From: JBARCX01 sp049794535
GTDB lineage: Bacteria; Pseudomonadota; Gammaproteobacteria; Xanthomonadales; Rhodanobacteraceae
Assembly (NCBI GenBank): GCA_049794535.1
Contig: JBARCX010000217.1
Location: forward strand, 1 to 6,983
DNA length: 6,983 nt
Reading direction: 5' to 3'
Numbering within the stretch: position 1 is the first letter of the stretch; each line of letters begins with the position of its first letter. Shown piece by piece: positions 1 through 5,080 of this stretch. Below the pieces are notes generated by a model, which had not been told where the DNA came from, made no database searches, and saw only the letters and a list, made by a program, of their open reading frames with translations. A program made the translations under genes and the position numbers.

Positions 1-310
1 CCAGCGCTTGGTCGACGGCCGTCGGCAGTTCGCTGACCAGACCGGCTTTGTTCTTGCGCTGGATGTGATCGACCAGAAACTGGATCACCACGGCCTCACT
101 TACCGGCAACGTCAGCTCCATGCCGAACCGGGCTTGGTGCCAGCCGGCCCAGTAGCGCAGGGCGGCGGCATAGCTGCGTGTGGTGTTGGCTGCGGCGGCT
201 TCGGCCAGCAGTTCACGCACGGCGTCGGCCGCCTGCTGGGCCAGTTGTTCGGGCAAAACCAGGCCGGAAGCGGGCTGGGCCAGGGCCGGTAACGTGTTTT
301 TATACTTCAT
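1..310 (-). CDS. tnpS: Tyrosine recombinase, TnpS-like cointegrate resolvase (N-terminal part, cut by window edge)
   Basis: Reading leftward from the ATG at 310-308, 103 codons are open to the window edge. The visible part is an N-terminal tail rich in Ala and Leu, followed by a helical segment around residues 42-58 (NTTRSYAAALRYWAGWH). That segment is typical of the SAM-like core-binding domain of tyrosine recombinases. The catalytic R-H-R-Y domain would lie beyond the left edge. An in-frame TAA at 328-326 excludes a longer start. No clear Shine-Dalgarno sequence precedes the ATG; instead the palindromic AT-rich site at 316-329 almost abuts it. Divergence from a KfrA-like gene across about 100 bp is the tnpS-rst-tnpT layout of Tn4651/TnXax1-type Tn3 transposons, where TnpS resolves cointegrates. 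A phage or plasmid integrase is the alternative. Recombinase identity is fairly sure; the tnpS name rests on context. Confidence 0.75.
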   Translation of the reverse strand, partial: MKYKNTLPALAQPASGLVLPEQLAQQAADAVRELLAEAAAANTTRSYAAALRYWAGWHQARFGMELTLPVSEAVVIQFLVDHIQRKNKAGLVSELPTAVDQAL

Positions 311-411
311 AATATGTAATATACATTACGAAATAAGGTATCTACTGGTGATAATCATCACTTATCGCGAGTACGTCAAGGCCAGGGCAGGGTGCCGATC
401 GAGGAGACCAT
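308..411. promoter_or_regulatory. Probable rst-type recombination site and divergent promoter region between tnpS and tnpT
   Basis: This AT-rich gap between two divergent genes holds several inverted repeats. GTAAT-ATAC-ATTAC lies at 316-329, GTGAT-AATC-ATCAC at 348-361, and a wider ATAAG (333-337) / CTTAT (361-365) pair encloses the second one. In Tn4651-family elements the intergenic region holds the resolution site rst, where TnpS recombines a core with inverted arms and TnpT binds next to it. The 316-329 repeat, with two 5-bp arms around a short centre, looks like a tyrosine-recombinase core. It shares the 12-mer TAATATACATTA with the dif site at 1886-1913. Both promoters must also lie here, so binding by either protein would probably autoregulate the pair. 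The repeats are seen directly; the role is inferred. Confidence 0.55.
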
Positions 412-414
412 TTG

Positions 415-1344
415 ATGCGCACGGGAATCACTCAGGAACAGGTCAACGCCGCGGCGGACGCACTGGTGGCCGCCGGCGATAAGCCGACCGTGGAAAAGAT
501 TCGGGCGCAACTCGGTACCGGCTCACCGAATACGGTGACCCGCATGCTGGACATCTGGCGCGGCACACTCGCACAACGGATGCAGGACCTGTTGAAGTTG
601 CCTGAGGTTCCTTCGGAAGCAGGGCAGGCGTTCGCCGAAGTGTGGCGTCTTGCGGTGACGCAGGCGGAATCCGTCGTTCGGGCTGCCCTCACCCATGATC
701 AGAATGAGCTCCTTGCGGCCCAGTCCTCGCTCACCCAAGAACGCAAGATCTGGGAAATCGCGCTCACCGACGCCGAAACGAATGTCACCGATACGCTGAC
801 CAAGCTGAGTCACGTCGAGCTGCAGCTCACAGAGCGTCAAAGCTTGCTGACCCAAACCGAGGCACAGCGACTGGACTTACTGCAGCAACGAGATCGCCTC
901 CAGCAACAACACGACAAGCTCACGGAAGATTTAGGCCTGGTTCGTGCTCAGCTGGCGACCAGTGAGTCGAAGGCGGCCACGGAGCGCGAGCTGGCGAGCG
1001 GCCATATTCGTAGCGTCGAAGATCGTGCGAATAGTGAAGTCGATCGCGTGCGCCAAGAGATCAAAGAGTCGCAGCGGCGCTTGGTTGCGCATCTGCGCGA
1101 CACGGAGAAAACATCACAACAGCATGGGGAAGAGACGGCCCGCTTGGTCGCCGCGTTGCATGCCTCTGAGCGCGCGACTGCGAGTCATGCTGGTCGCGCA
1201 GAGGCCCTGCAGAAACAGCTCGATAAGCTAGCCACCGCATCAACTGCAGGCCTTGCGAAACCTCGACCTAAGCGTTCAACTTCCACTGCCGCCTCGCCAT
1301 CCTCCAAACGCACGGCGCGACGCACCCCACGCAGTCCCAAATAA
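415..1344 (+). CDS. tnpT: KfrA-like DNA-binding coiled-coil protein, TnpT-like resolution accessory factor
   Basis: The 309-residue product starts at ATG 415, with GAGGAG at 401-406 eight bases upstream; the TTG three bases earlier is less well placed. Residues about 5-115 match the KfrA N-terminal DNA-binding type (GITQEQVNAAADALVAAG, then a helix-turn-helix-like KPTVEKIRAQLGTGSPNTVTR). Residues about 95-280 are a long heptad-rich coiled coil full of Gln, Glu, Arg and Leu. The last 30 or so residues are a basic Lys/Arg/Ser/Thr tail that could contact DNA nonspecifically. Plasmid KfrA proteins bind their own promoter and have this architecture. Tn4651 TnpT, of similar length (about 330 residues as I recall), assists TnpS at rst. 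The divergent recombinase favours TnpT over a plasmid KfrA. The gene appears intact. Confidence 0.75.
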   Translation: MRTGITQEQVNAAADALVAAGDKPTVEKIRAQLGTGSPNTVTRMLDIWRGTLAQRMQDLLKLPEVPSEAGQAFAEVWRLAVTQAESVVRAALTHDQNELLAAQSSLTQERKIWEIALTDAETNVTDTLTKLSHVELQLTERQSLLTQTEAQRLDLLQQRDRLQQQHDKLTEDLGLVRAQLATSESKAATERELASGHIRSVEDRANSEVDRVRQEIKESQRRLVAHLRDTEKTSQQHGEETARLVAALHASERATASHAGRAEALQKQLDKLATASTAGLAKPRPKRSTSTAASPSSKRTARRTPRSPK

Positions 1345-1431
1345 CCATTGAACGGCGCGGCCGTGGGCACAAGGTTAGGACGAGATGCAAAGAACCTCTG
1401 GCGGCATTGCATTAAACCTCAGCATTCGTTG

Positions 1432-1703
1432 CAGTTATCCGCTAGCGAGTACAGTTATCCACTGGGCCTGCAGACTCGGATTTCTGTGTGCTGATGAAAG
1501 ACAACGTTACGACGTGCCGAGGTTTTTCTTTCTAACACTCCTGCATGCCGAGGTTTATCTGCGTGCCTTCTCGGCTGAGGAACTTTGTCTGCGCCATGCG
1601 TGGAAGGTTTCTTGTGGTGGTCGGCCCAGACTTCTTTGTATTTGCGGCCCAGAATTCTTAGTAGTGGCCACGCTACCCACATAAAAAAATACGCTTATCC
1701 ACC
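1432..1703 (+). repeat. TTATCC boxes resembling DnaA boxes (three copies)
   Basis: CAGTTATCC occurs at 1432-1440 and again at 1452-1460, exactly 20 bp apart. A third TTATCC lies at 1695-1700. The nine-base versions are TTATCCGCT (1435-1443), TTATCCACT (1455-1463) and TTATCCACC (1695-1703); the last two differ at one position from the DnaA-box consensus TTATCCACA. All three are in the same orientation. They could be DnaA boxes of a replication origin, or binding sites near a transposon end. Three partial matches in about 270 bp is suggestive only. Confidence 0.35.
1515..1615 (+). repeat. Degenerate direct repeats of TGCCGAGGTTT, about 31-bp period
   Basis: TGCCGAGGTTTTTCT at 1515-1529 recurs as TGCCGAGGTTTATCT at 1546-1560 (14 of 15 identical). 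A weaker third copy at 1576-1593 shares TTTRTCTGCG with the second, and a poor fourth lies near 1601-1614. The stretch 1345-1790 has no convincing gene: its open frames lack coding character. These repeats could be transposase-binding repeats inside a transposon end, origin iterons, or decay products. The first two copies are clear; the rest is weaker. Confidence 0.4.
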
Positions 1704-1710
1704 CTAAGAA

Positions 1711-1766
1711 TTACGATCAATCGGCAGGGGATTTACGATTAACTGGTCTGTTTTACGAATAACTAG
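1711..1766 (+). repeat. Iteron-like TTACGA repeats, about two helical turns apart
   Basis: Three same-orientation copies begin at 1711 (TTACGATCAATCGG), 1733 (TTACGATTAACTGG) and 1753 (TTACGAATAACTAG). They are spaced 22 and 20 bp, so they would lie on one face of the helix. They follow an A-rich run (1681-1691) and a TTATCCACC box. Iterons plus an AT-rich run plus a DnaA-like box resembles a small plasmid origin, but no replication initiator gene is seen nearby. A transposon-end protein-binding array is the other reading. Confidence 0.4.
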
Positions 1767-1790
1767 CCGACGTCGAGATCCAGATCCAGC

Positions 1791-1886
1791 TTAGGCGTGT
1801 GCGCGGGCGAGCCATGCGGTCAGTCCATCCTTGGGGAAGAACAGACGAGCAAGTGCTGTGCCAGCCTTGCGGAGCAGCTTCTGCAA
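1791..1886 (-). pseudogene. Possible C-terminal coding remnant ending left of dif
   Basis: On the minus strand a frame ending in TAA at 1793-1791 reads as a plausible protein tail: basic and hydrophobic, with KLLRKAGTALARLFFPKDG and then a Trp-Leu-Ala-Arg segment. Codon third positions are mostly G or C, as in real genes here. The frame remains open through the dif site and stops being open at a TAA near 1925-1923. The only start near dif is a TTG at 1886-1884, which would give 31 residues, and no good ribosome site precedes it. It may be the 3' end of a host or transposon gene cut where the phage integrated. I do not recognise the family. Confidence 0.25.
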
Positions 1887-1913
1887 TTTGACATAATATA
1901 CATTATGCGCAAT
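1886..1913 (-). other. dif-like XerCD recombination site, probable prophage attachment site
   Basis: Read on the minus strand, this 28-mer matches E. coli dif at 25 positions. The differences are the first two bases of the XerC arm and one base in the XerD arm. The XerC-side arm is 1913-1903 (ATTGCGCATAA), the central hexamer TGTATA is 1902-1897, and the XerD-side arm TTATGTCAAAT is 1896-1886. The core is the perfect inverted repeat CATAAT-ATAC-ATTATG at 1892-1907. Filamentous phages of Xanthomonas and CTX of Vibrio integrate at dif using host XerC and XerD. The phage genes begin just to the right, so this is probably the left phage-host junction. The chromosomal dif itself or a plasmid-borne dif are variants of the same reading. 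Confidence 0.85.
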
Positions 1914-1952
1914 TGGCGATATTCCTTATCCTCGCCCTTGCGGCATGTGCCG

Positions 1953-1976
1953 CGTTGAAATACAGGGGTTTCAACG
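1953..1976 (+). promoter_or_regulatory. Perfect inverted repeat over the ribosome-binding site of the 98-residue gene
   Basis: CGTTGAAA (1953-1960) and TTTCAACG (1969-1976) form a perfect 8-bp inverted repeat around the 8-base spacer TACAGGGG. The spacer holds the only Shine-Dalgarno-like sequence (AGGGG, 1964-1968) for the ATG at 1980. As DNA this could be an operator for a dimeric repressor; as RNA it would form a hairpin presenting the ribosome site in its loop. Either way it probably regulates the gene that follows. Confidence 0.5.
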
Positions 1977-1979
1977 ACT

Positions 1980-2276
1980 ATGCAGGGATTCTGGAGTGAC
2001 AAGAACTGGCGGCTGGACGGTGCCGCCCTGGTGCTGCCTAACGGCCAACGCATCGGCCTCAAAGAAATCGTTCAGTGGCGATCAGATCTCATGGTCGGAC
2101 AGTTCGACCTCACAGGCCGCTGGCCTGGATGGCGTGTCCGCCAACACTGGTTGATTGCCCCTGGTGGCAGTATGCGCCGGGGCCGGATCTCCGAACACCA
2201 TCTAAGGCACCTCATGCAGATGCACGACTGGGATCTCAAAGACGCCAGCCGCCGCCAACTCGTCTTGTTCGACTAA
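1980..2276 (+). CDS. Phage-associated protein of unknown function, tryptophan-rich, divergent from the structural operon
   Basis: This is a 98-residue soluble protein with seven Trp (5, 10, 33, 48, 51, 57, 84), no signal peptide and no membrane segment. The first half reads like a small beta-rich fold (WRLDGAALVLPNGQRIGLKEIV). The middle has TGRWPGWRVRQHWLIAPGG, and the tail is His/Arg rich and probably helical. ATG 1980 is the only sensible start; its AGGGG lies 11 bases upstream inside a palindrome. The gene sits next to dif and is the only clear phage gene on the plus strand. In CTX-like phages the oppositely oriented gene is the repressor RstR, so a regulatory or immunity role is possible. 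However, no helix-turn-helix is obvious. The Trp/Gly pattern recalls small phage proteins such as DUF3653, which I cannot confirm. Probably a real gene, function unknown. Confidence 0.65.
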   Translation: MQGFWSDKNWRLDGAALVLPNGQRIGLKEIVQWRSDLMVGQFDLTGRWPGWRVRQHWLIAPGGSMRRGRISEHHLRHLMQMHDWDLKDASRRQLVLFD

Positions 2277-2281
2277 TACGA

Positions 2282-2330
2282 CGTTGAGCAGCCATCGCCG
2301 GTCCAGTGCAACGCTGGCCGGCGATCAACG
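2282..2330. terminator. Strong hairpin between convergent genes, likely bidirectional terminator
   Basis: ATCGCCGG (2294-2301) plus CCAG (2303-2306), with one bulged T, pairs with CTGG (2314-2317) plus CCGGCGAT (2318-2325) around a 7-base loop. An outer CGTTG (2282-2286) / CAACG (2326-2330) pair can extend it. It lies 5 bases after the stop of the plus-strand gene and contains the TGA stop (2327-2325) of the minus-strand gene. There is no T tract on either side, so it may be a weak or Rho-assisted terminator, or a stem protecting mRNA ends. Confidence 0.55.
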
Positions 2331-2660
2331 TAACGGACGATCCGCCACACGACCCACGCAATGAATCGGATAATCAATCGAGCCCAGCTGCGTGTAAGAC
2401 GAACCATCCACCTGTATCACCGAACCACCAACGCAGCGCTGATTGGGTGCCAACATCTCACGCTCATGGTAAGCGTCATACGCGCCGCGATCAGCGATGA
2501 CAACGGAACCCGATACAGGTGCCTCAATAGCAGCAACCATGGAAGACGGTGCGGGATCAGCCGCCGCACGATCAAAGGCCAAAATATGACGGTACAGCGG
2601 CACCGTCAGTAAAAGCAGTACCGCCGCGATGGCGAGACCGAACACATCCTTTGCGCGCAT
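2325..2660 (-). CDS. Small membrane-anchored phage protein of unknown function
   Basis: The 111-residue product starts at ATG 2660, five bases after AGGGG (2670-2666); a GTG two codons earlier overlaps that ribosome site and is less likely. Residues about 5-24 (DVFGLAIAAVLLLLTVPLYR) form one membrane span or an uncleaved signal anchor. The remaining 85 or so residues would lie in the periplasm. They include an Ala/Pro/Ser linker and a C-terminal part with two Cys in NQRCVGGSV and YPIHCVGRV, which could form a disulphide. The stop codon lies inside the hairpin shared with the convergent 98-residue gene. It is the last sizeable gene after zot and the intergenic hairpin region. I do not recognise the family. 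An accessory or lysogenic-conversion role is conceivable but unsupported. Confidence 0.6.
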   Translation of the reverse strand: MRAKDVFGLAIAAVLLLLTVPLYRHILAFDRAAADPAPSSMVAAIEAPVSGSVVIADRGAYDAYHEREMLAPNQRCVGGSVIQVDGSSYTQLGSIDYPIHCVGRVADRPLR

Positions 2661-2681
2661 ATACACCCCTGTACATCACGA

Positions 2682-2780
2682 TTAGCCGTGGCGCTTGACC
2701 CACACATCAAATTCGCGGTCGAGTCTTCGCGCAAATGCACGAGTACCGAACCAGCCAAGCATGCGCCGAAAGATCTCCAT
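2682..2780 (-). CDS. Possible 32-residue basic peptide
   Basis: ATG 2780 to TAA 2684-2682 encodes a 32-residue peptide beginning MEIFRRMLGWFGTRAF and continuing RRLDREFDVWVKRHG. It would be amphipathic, basic and cytoplasmic, with no membrane span. It ends 21 bp before the start of the 111-residue gene on the same strand, so the two could be cotranscribed. Against it, the bases just upstream (CTGATATCCTCAGTCC) contain no good Shine-Dalgarno sequence. The amino-acid composition looks more natural than that of the alternative frames. Family unknown. Confidence 0.35.
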   Translation of the reverse strand: MEIFRRMLGWFGTRAFARRLDREFDVWVKRHG

Positions 2781-2901
2781 GGACTGAGGATATCAGTGGG
2801 CTCAGGGCACACATAGCCCCTCCGATCAGCTGCGCAGATCTACGGTGCTACGTGCTCGATCATGAGCGCACCTCGGCTTGAATGACTACCGTCCATAGGT
2901 C

Positions 2902-2916
2902 GCCTGCTTTGCAGGC
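2902..2916 (-). repeat. Perfect hairpin GCCTGC-loop-GCAGGC
   Basis: GCCTGC (2902-2907) and GCAGGC (2911-2916) form a six-base perfect stem with a three-base loop (TTT on plus, AAA on the virion-sense strand). The same arm sequence forms the core of the hairpin at 3000-3019, so the two could also pair with each other. Confidence 0.6.
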
Positions 2917-2999
2917 CCGATTGCCGGATTCCACGCACACGCTGTAGAGCGGGTTTAGCGGGAAGAGGTTGTGTGCCAGGGAGATGAGGGACAGGTATG

Positions 3000-3019
3000 C
3001 AGCCTGCGGGAGCAGGCTG
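3000..3019 (-). repeat. Perfect 8-bp hairpin, candidate packaging-signal stem
   Basis: CAGCCTGC (3000-3007) pairs with GCAGGCTG (3012-3019) around a four-base loop (GGGA on plus, TCCC on minus). It is the strongest isolated stem in the intergenic region. Stable GC-rich hairpins at this place just after the assembly gene mark morphogenetic signals in filamentous phages, but a terminator or origin stem is equally possible from sequence alone. Confidence 0.55.
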
Positions 3020-3047
3020 GATGAAGGGCGCTGCTTCCTCGACAGCA

Positions 3048-3082
3048 AAGGAGCGTCTCCTTGGGGTTTCACCCCAAACCCC
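3048..3082 (-). terminator. Two abutting hairpins directly after zot, possible operon terminator
   Basis: AAGGAG (3048-3053) pairs with CTCCTT (3057-3062). Immediately next to it GGGGTTT (3063-3069) pairs with AAACCCC (3076-3082), so the two stems could stack. A competing fold pairs TTGGGGT (3061-3067) with ACCCCAA (3071-3077). On the minus strand these begin 4 bases after the zot stop. There is no long T run, only CTCCTTTGC, so termination is plausible but not typical; an origin function is an alternative. Confidence 0.45.
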
Positions 3083-3085
3083 GGC

Positions 3086-4390
3086 TCACTGCATGGTGAA
3101 AGTTGACTGCGCTTCGTGCGGCATCAACTCGGGCGGCACGTAAGCGGTGGACGTGGATGGAGACTTCCAGGCACTACCACCCTGCTCCTGGCTCTTCGAA
3201 TCGGACATACGTGGTGCGCTTGATGCCGTCGAATCGTCGGGCTTGGCTTGCTGCGCAGATGAGGCAGCCTCTTCCAGCGGCCAGGAGGTGACCACAATGG
3301 CTTGCTGGTTCCACGTGAGCTTGACCCCGTAGGTGTGCACCTCGACTTTGACGCCCAGGTCGCGCACTTGCGCTAGCGTCATGCGGTCGATGGCAGGACC
3401 TTGGTCCTGACGCCATTCGATAATGCCGAAGTCTTCGCCGTTGGCCACGTGCCCTACTCCAGCTAGCCTGGGCCGCGCTTGAGAAGACAGGTCGAAAATG
3501 TAGCGCACTTCGGCTGACATGCCCTTCTCGTCGAAACGTGCGTGCTCGATGACACTGGGCTGCGATGCGCCCGTAGCAGCTGCTAGCGGTGCTGCGGGCG
3601 CTGCAGATGCCCGTGCAAGCGGCGCTTGCGGTACATCGTGGCGAACAAGGCCGCCATCGCCGTGGAAGAATCGCGAGAGGAAATAGATGGCTAGCCCGAG
3701 CAGCGGCACGACGATGAGGCTGTACTTTCTCAGCCGACGCCACACCGTGGTTCCACCGGCCGTATACACCTCGGTGTTCGTCGCACCAGGTGCATAGCCG
3801 TGATACAGAGGGAACATCTTCGGATCGTAAGTGCCGATGGTGGTGTCGACCAACTCGAAACGGTCCGGCTCCGTGGCATGGTATTGCTTGAGCGTGTATT
3901 TGCTCTGCATGCCCGCCGCCGTGAGCTTCTGAAAAACATTCTTACGCTCAACGCGTGCACGCACGGACGAATGCAGCCGCTTGTACCACTGCGACATGAG
4001 CACGCCGTCCATGCCGTTCTGACCACAGAGTGCGAAGAACTGCTCAACCGCTGGGTTAATCGCTTCGCGTGACGCCACGTAGAATTCGTGGGCCTCGTCA
4101 ATCACGAACAACGCATTTTTTAGCCGGTCTTCGATGTACCAGTTCTGCTCGACCGATGTGAGATCACGCTGTGCGAGAAAAAGCGTTTTCGCCTCGGCAG
4201 TGCTGACCACTTGAAGCAACTCACGGACGCGTTCGATATCCATGATGAGATAGCGCGCAATCTCTTCGTGGTTCAGGCCGTTGATGCGCGCAAACACAAT
4301 GCGACCCGCCGTCAGCGCTACCAAGATGTGATTCTTAACCGCGTCGTAGCTTTTGCCAGAGCGTGGCAGGCCTTCGTTAAAAACGAGCAT
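3086..4390 (-). CDS. zot: Zonular occludens toxin-like (Zot/pI) phage assembly ATPase
   Basis: The 434-residue protein has a Walker A motif at residues 7-14 (GLPRSGKS) and a Walker B motif at 94-101 (LFVIDEAH), as in the N-terminal domain of Zot/gene I proteins. A single membrane span lies at about 223-242 (YSLIVVPLLGLAIYFLSRFF) after a basic WRRLRK stretch. The C-terminal 190 or so residues are therefore periplasmic: an Ala/Pro-rich linker, a compact domain around 285-372, and a low-complexity Ser/Gln tail. pI drives extrusion and coat assembly of the filament at the inner membrane, using ATP, together with an outer-membrane secretin. ATG 4390 lies three bases after the stop of the pVI-like gene, with GGTGAT very close upstream, so translation is probably coupled. 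No key motif is missing. The periplasmic part is the variable part of this family. Confidence 0.93.
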   Translation of the reverse strand: MLVFNEGLPRSGKSYDAVKNHILVALTAGRIVFARINGLNHEEIARYLIMDIERVRELLQVVSTAEAKTLFLAQRDLTSVEQNWYIEDRLKNALFVIDEAHEFYVASREAINPAVEQFFALCGQNGMDGVLMSQWYKRLHSSVRARVERKNVFQKLTAAGMQSKYTLKQYHATEPDRFELVDTTIGTYDPKMFPLYHGYAPGATNTEVYTAGGTTVWRRLRKYSLIVVPLLGLAIYFLSRFFHGDGGLVRHDVPQAPLARASAAPAAPLAAATGASQPSVIEHARFDEKGMSAEVRYIFDLSSQARPRLAGVGHVANGEDFGIIEWRQDQGPAIDRMTLAQVRDLGVKVEVHTYGVKLTWNQQAIVVTSWPLEEAASSAQQAKPDDSTASSAPRMSDSKSQEQGGSAWKSPSTSTAYVPPELMPHEAQSTFTMQ

Positions 4391-4393
4391 AGA

Positions 4394-5080
4394 TCACCAC
4401 TGGAACAGCGTGAGGAATTTGCGGACAAGCCGGAACGCATAGCCGAGGCCGAGTAGCCCGAGACCTGCCGGCACCTGGAATTCAGACATGAAAAAGCCGG
4501 CCACGGCGCCTGTCTGACCGAGAAGCGAACCGAGCGAGTACTGGCTAATCCAACTGGGCACACCAATGGCGCTAATCGCACCGGCAACGAGCGAAAGAAC
4601 CACGCCTAGGACAAAGGTAACGAGATCCCTCAACAACGTAATAAGTGCCGTGAAAACGGTCTGTATTGCGTTAGAAATCCACCATGTCAGCTGACTGAGC
4701 CAGCCCGAGCTTTGACCGTTTGACGGTGCCGTAGGAACAGATCCAAGTCCCTTACCAAGATTCGAAAGCGTGGTACTCGCCGTTGTACCTGAGGAATTGT
4801 TCAAGCAAGACTGTGAGCCATCGCTACCCGTTACGCACGTCGTGCCGGTATTGCTGATCGAGTTGTCTGTGCATGTTTCGATACCGCCGATCATGCCGCA
4901 CGTAACGCCGGGAATAGTCTGACCGTCAGTGCACGTATAAACGCCATTGACCATGCTGCATGTGACACCCGAAGACTGCGCGTGCACGGGAGTGGGAACA
5001 AGCGCCGAGGCGAACGCAAAGAAGAAAAGCAAAGCGCCGAGTGTGATGGACTTAATAAATGGCAATTTTGAACGCAGCAT
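4394..5080 (-). CDS. gVI: pVI-like minor coat protein (DUF2523 type) with a cysteine-repeat ectodomain
   Basis: This 228-residue protein lies between the pIII and Zot genes, the position of gene VI. Residues 1-34 are a signal peptide (basic start, long hydrophobic core, PVHA before Gln35). Residues 38-98 hold three tandem repeats of about 20 residues, each with a Cys pair: C41/C50 (CSMVNGVYTC), C61/C70 (CGMIGGIETC) and C82/C92. A Ser/Gly linker (about 93-126) follows. The C-terminal 100 residues have three hydrophobic stretches (about 130-150, 153-174 and 190-215) and a basic RLVRKFLTLFQW end, typical of pVI/DUF2523 proteins that cap the pIII end of the virion. Usual pVI proteins are near 100 residues without a long ectodomain, so this looks like a fusion. 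It overlaps the pIII gene by 29 bp. An attachment-related function for the repeats is an inference. Confidence 0.75.
   Translation of the reverse strand: MLRSKLPFIKSITLGALLFFFAFASALVPTPVHAQSSGVTCSMVNGVYTCTDGQTIPGVTCGMIGGIETCTDNSISNTGTTCVTGSDGSQSCLNNSSGTTASTTLSNLGKGLGSVPTAPSNGQSSGWLSQLTWWISNAIQTVFTALITLLRDLVTFVLGVVLSLVAGAISAIGVPSWISQYSLGSLLGQTGAVAGFFMSEFQVPAGLGLLGLGYAFRLVRKFLTLFQW

Larger units (their letters stand above)
2781..3085 (-). other. Hairpin-rich phage intergenic region (candidate packaging and replication signals)
   Basis: About 305 bp between the structural operon and the small distal genes has no convincing gene but is dense in perfect inverted repeats. These lie at 2902-2916, 3000-3019 and 3048-3082 (listed separately). 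Weaker ones are GGGCT/AGCCC (2798-2802/2815-2819), GCTC/GAGC (2854-2857/2864-2867) and GCACAC/GTGTGC (2935-2940/2971-2976). Filamentous phages keep one such region, carrying the packaging signal and origins of the single-stranded genome. In the Xanthomonas type gene order it follows gene I, as here. Genes are on the minus strand, so the virion strand should be the minus strand. Confidence 0.5.

Noticed and set aside
8..292. 94-codon plus-strand open frame
   Set aside because: It is antisense to the recombinase gene, which has a clear core-binding-domain segment.
1385..1684. 99-codon plus-strand open frame in the repeat region
   Set aside because: Composition is unnatural and the frame is built from the direct repeats; no ribosome site was seen at its start.
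1888..1893. TTGACA as a -35 promoter box for the 98-residue gene
   Set aside because: It lies in the XerD arm of dif and no -10 box is found at 16-18 bp; the nearest TATA-like hexamer is 24 bp away.
2860..3072. 70-codon minus-strand open frame across the intergenic hairpins
   Set aside because: It begins with GTG inside a hairpin, has no ribosome site, and its codons simply read through the stem sequences; structure explains the region better than coding.
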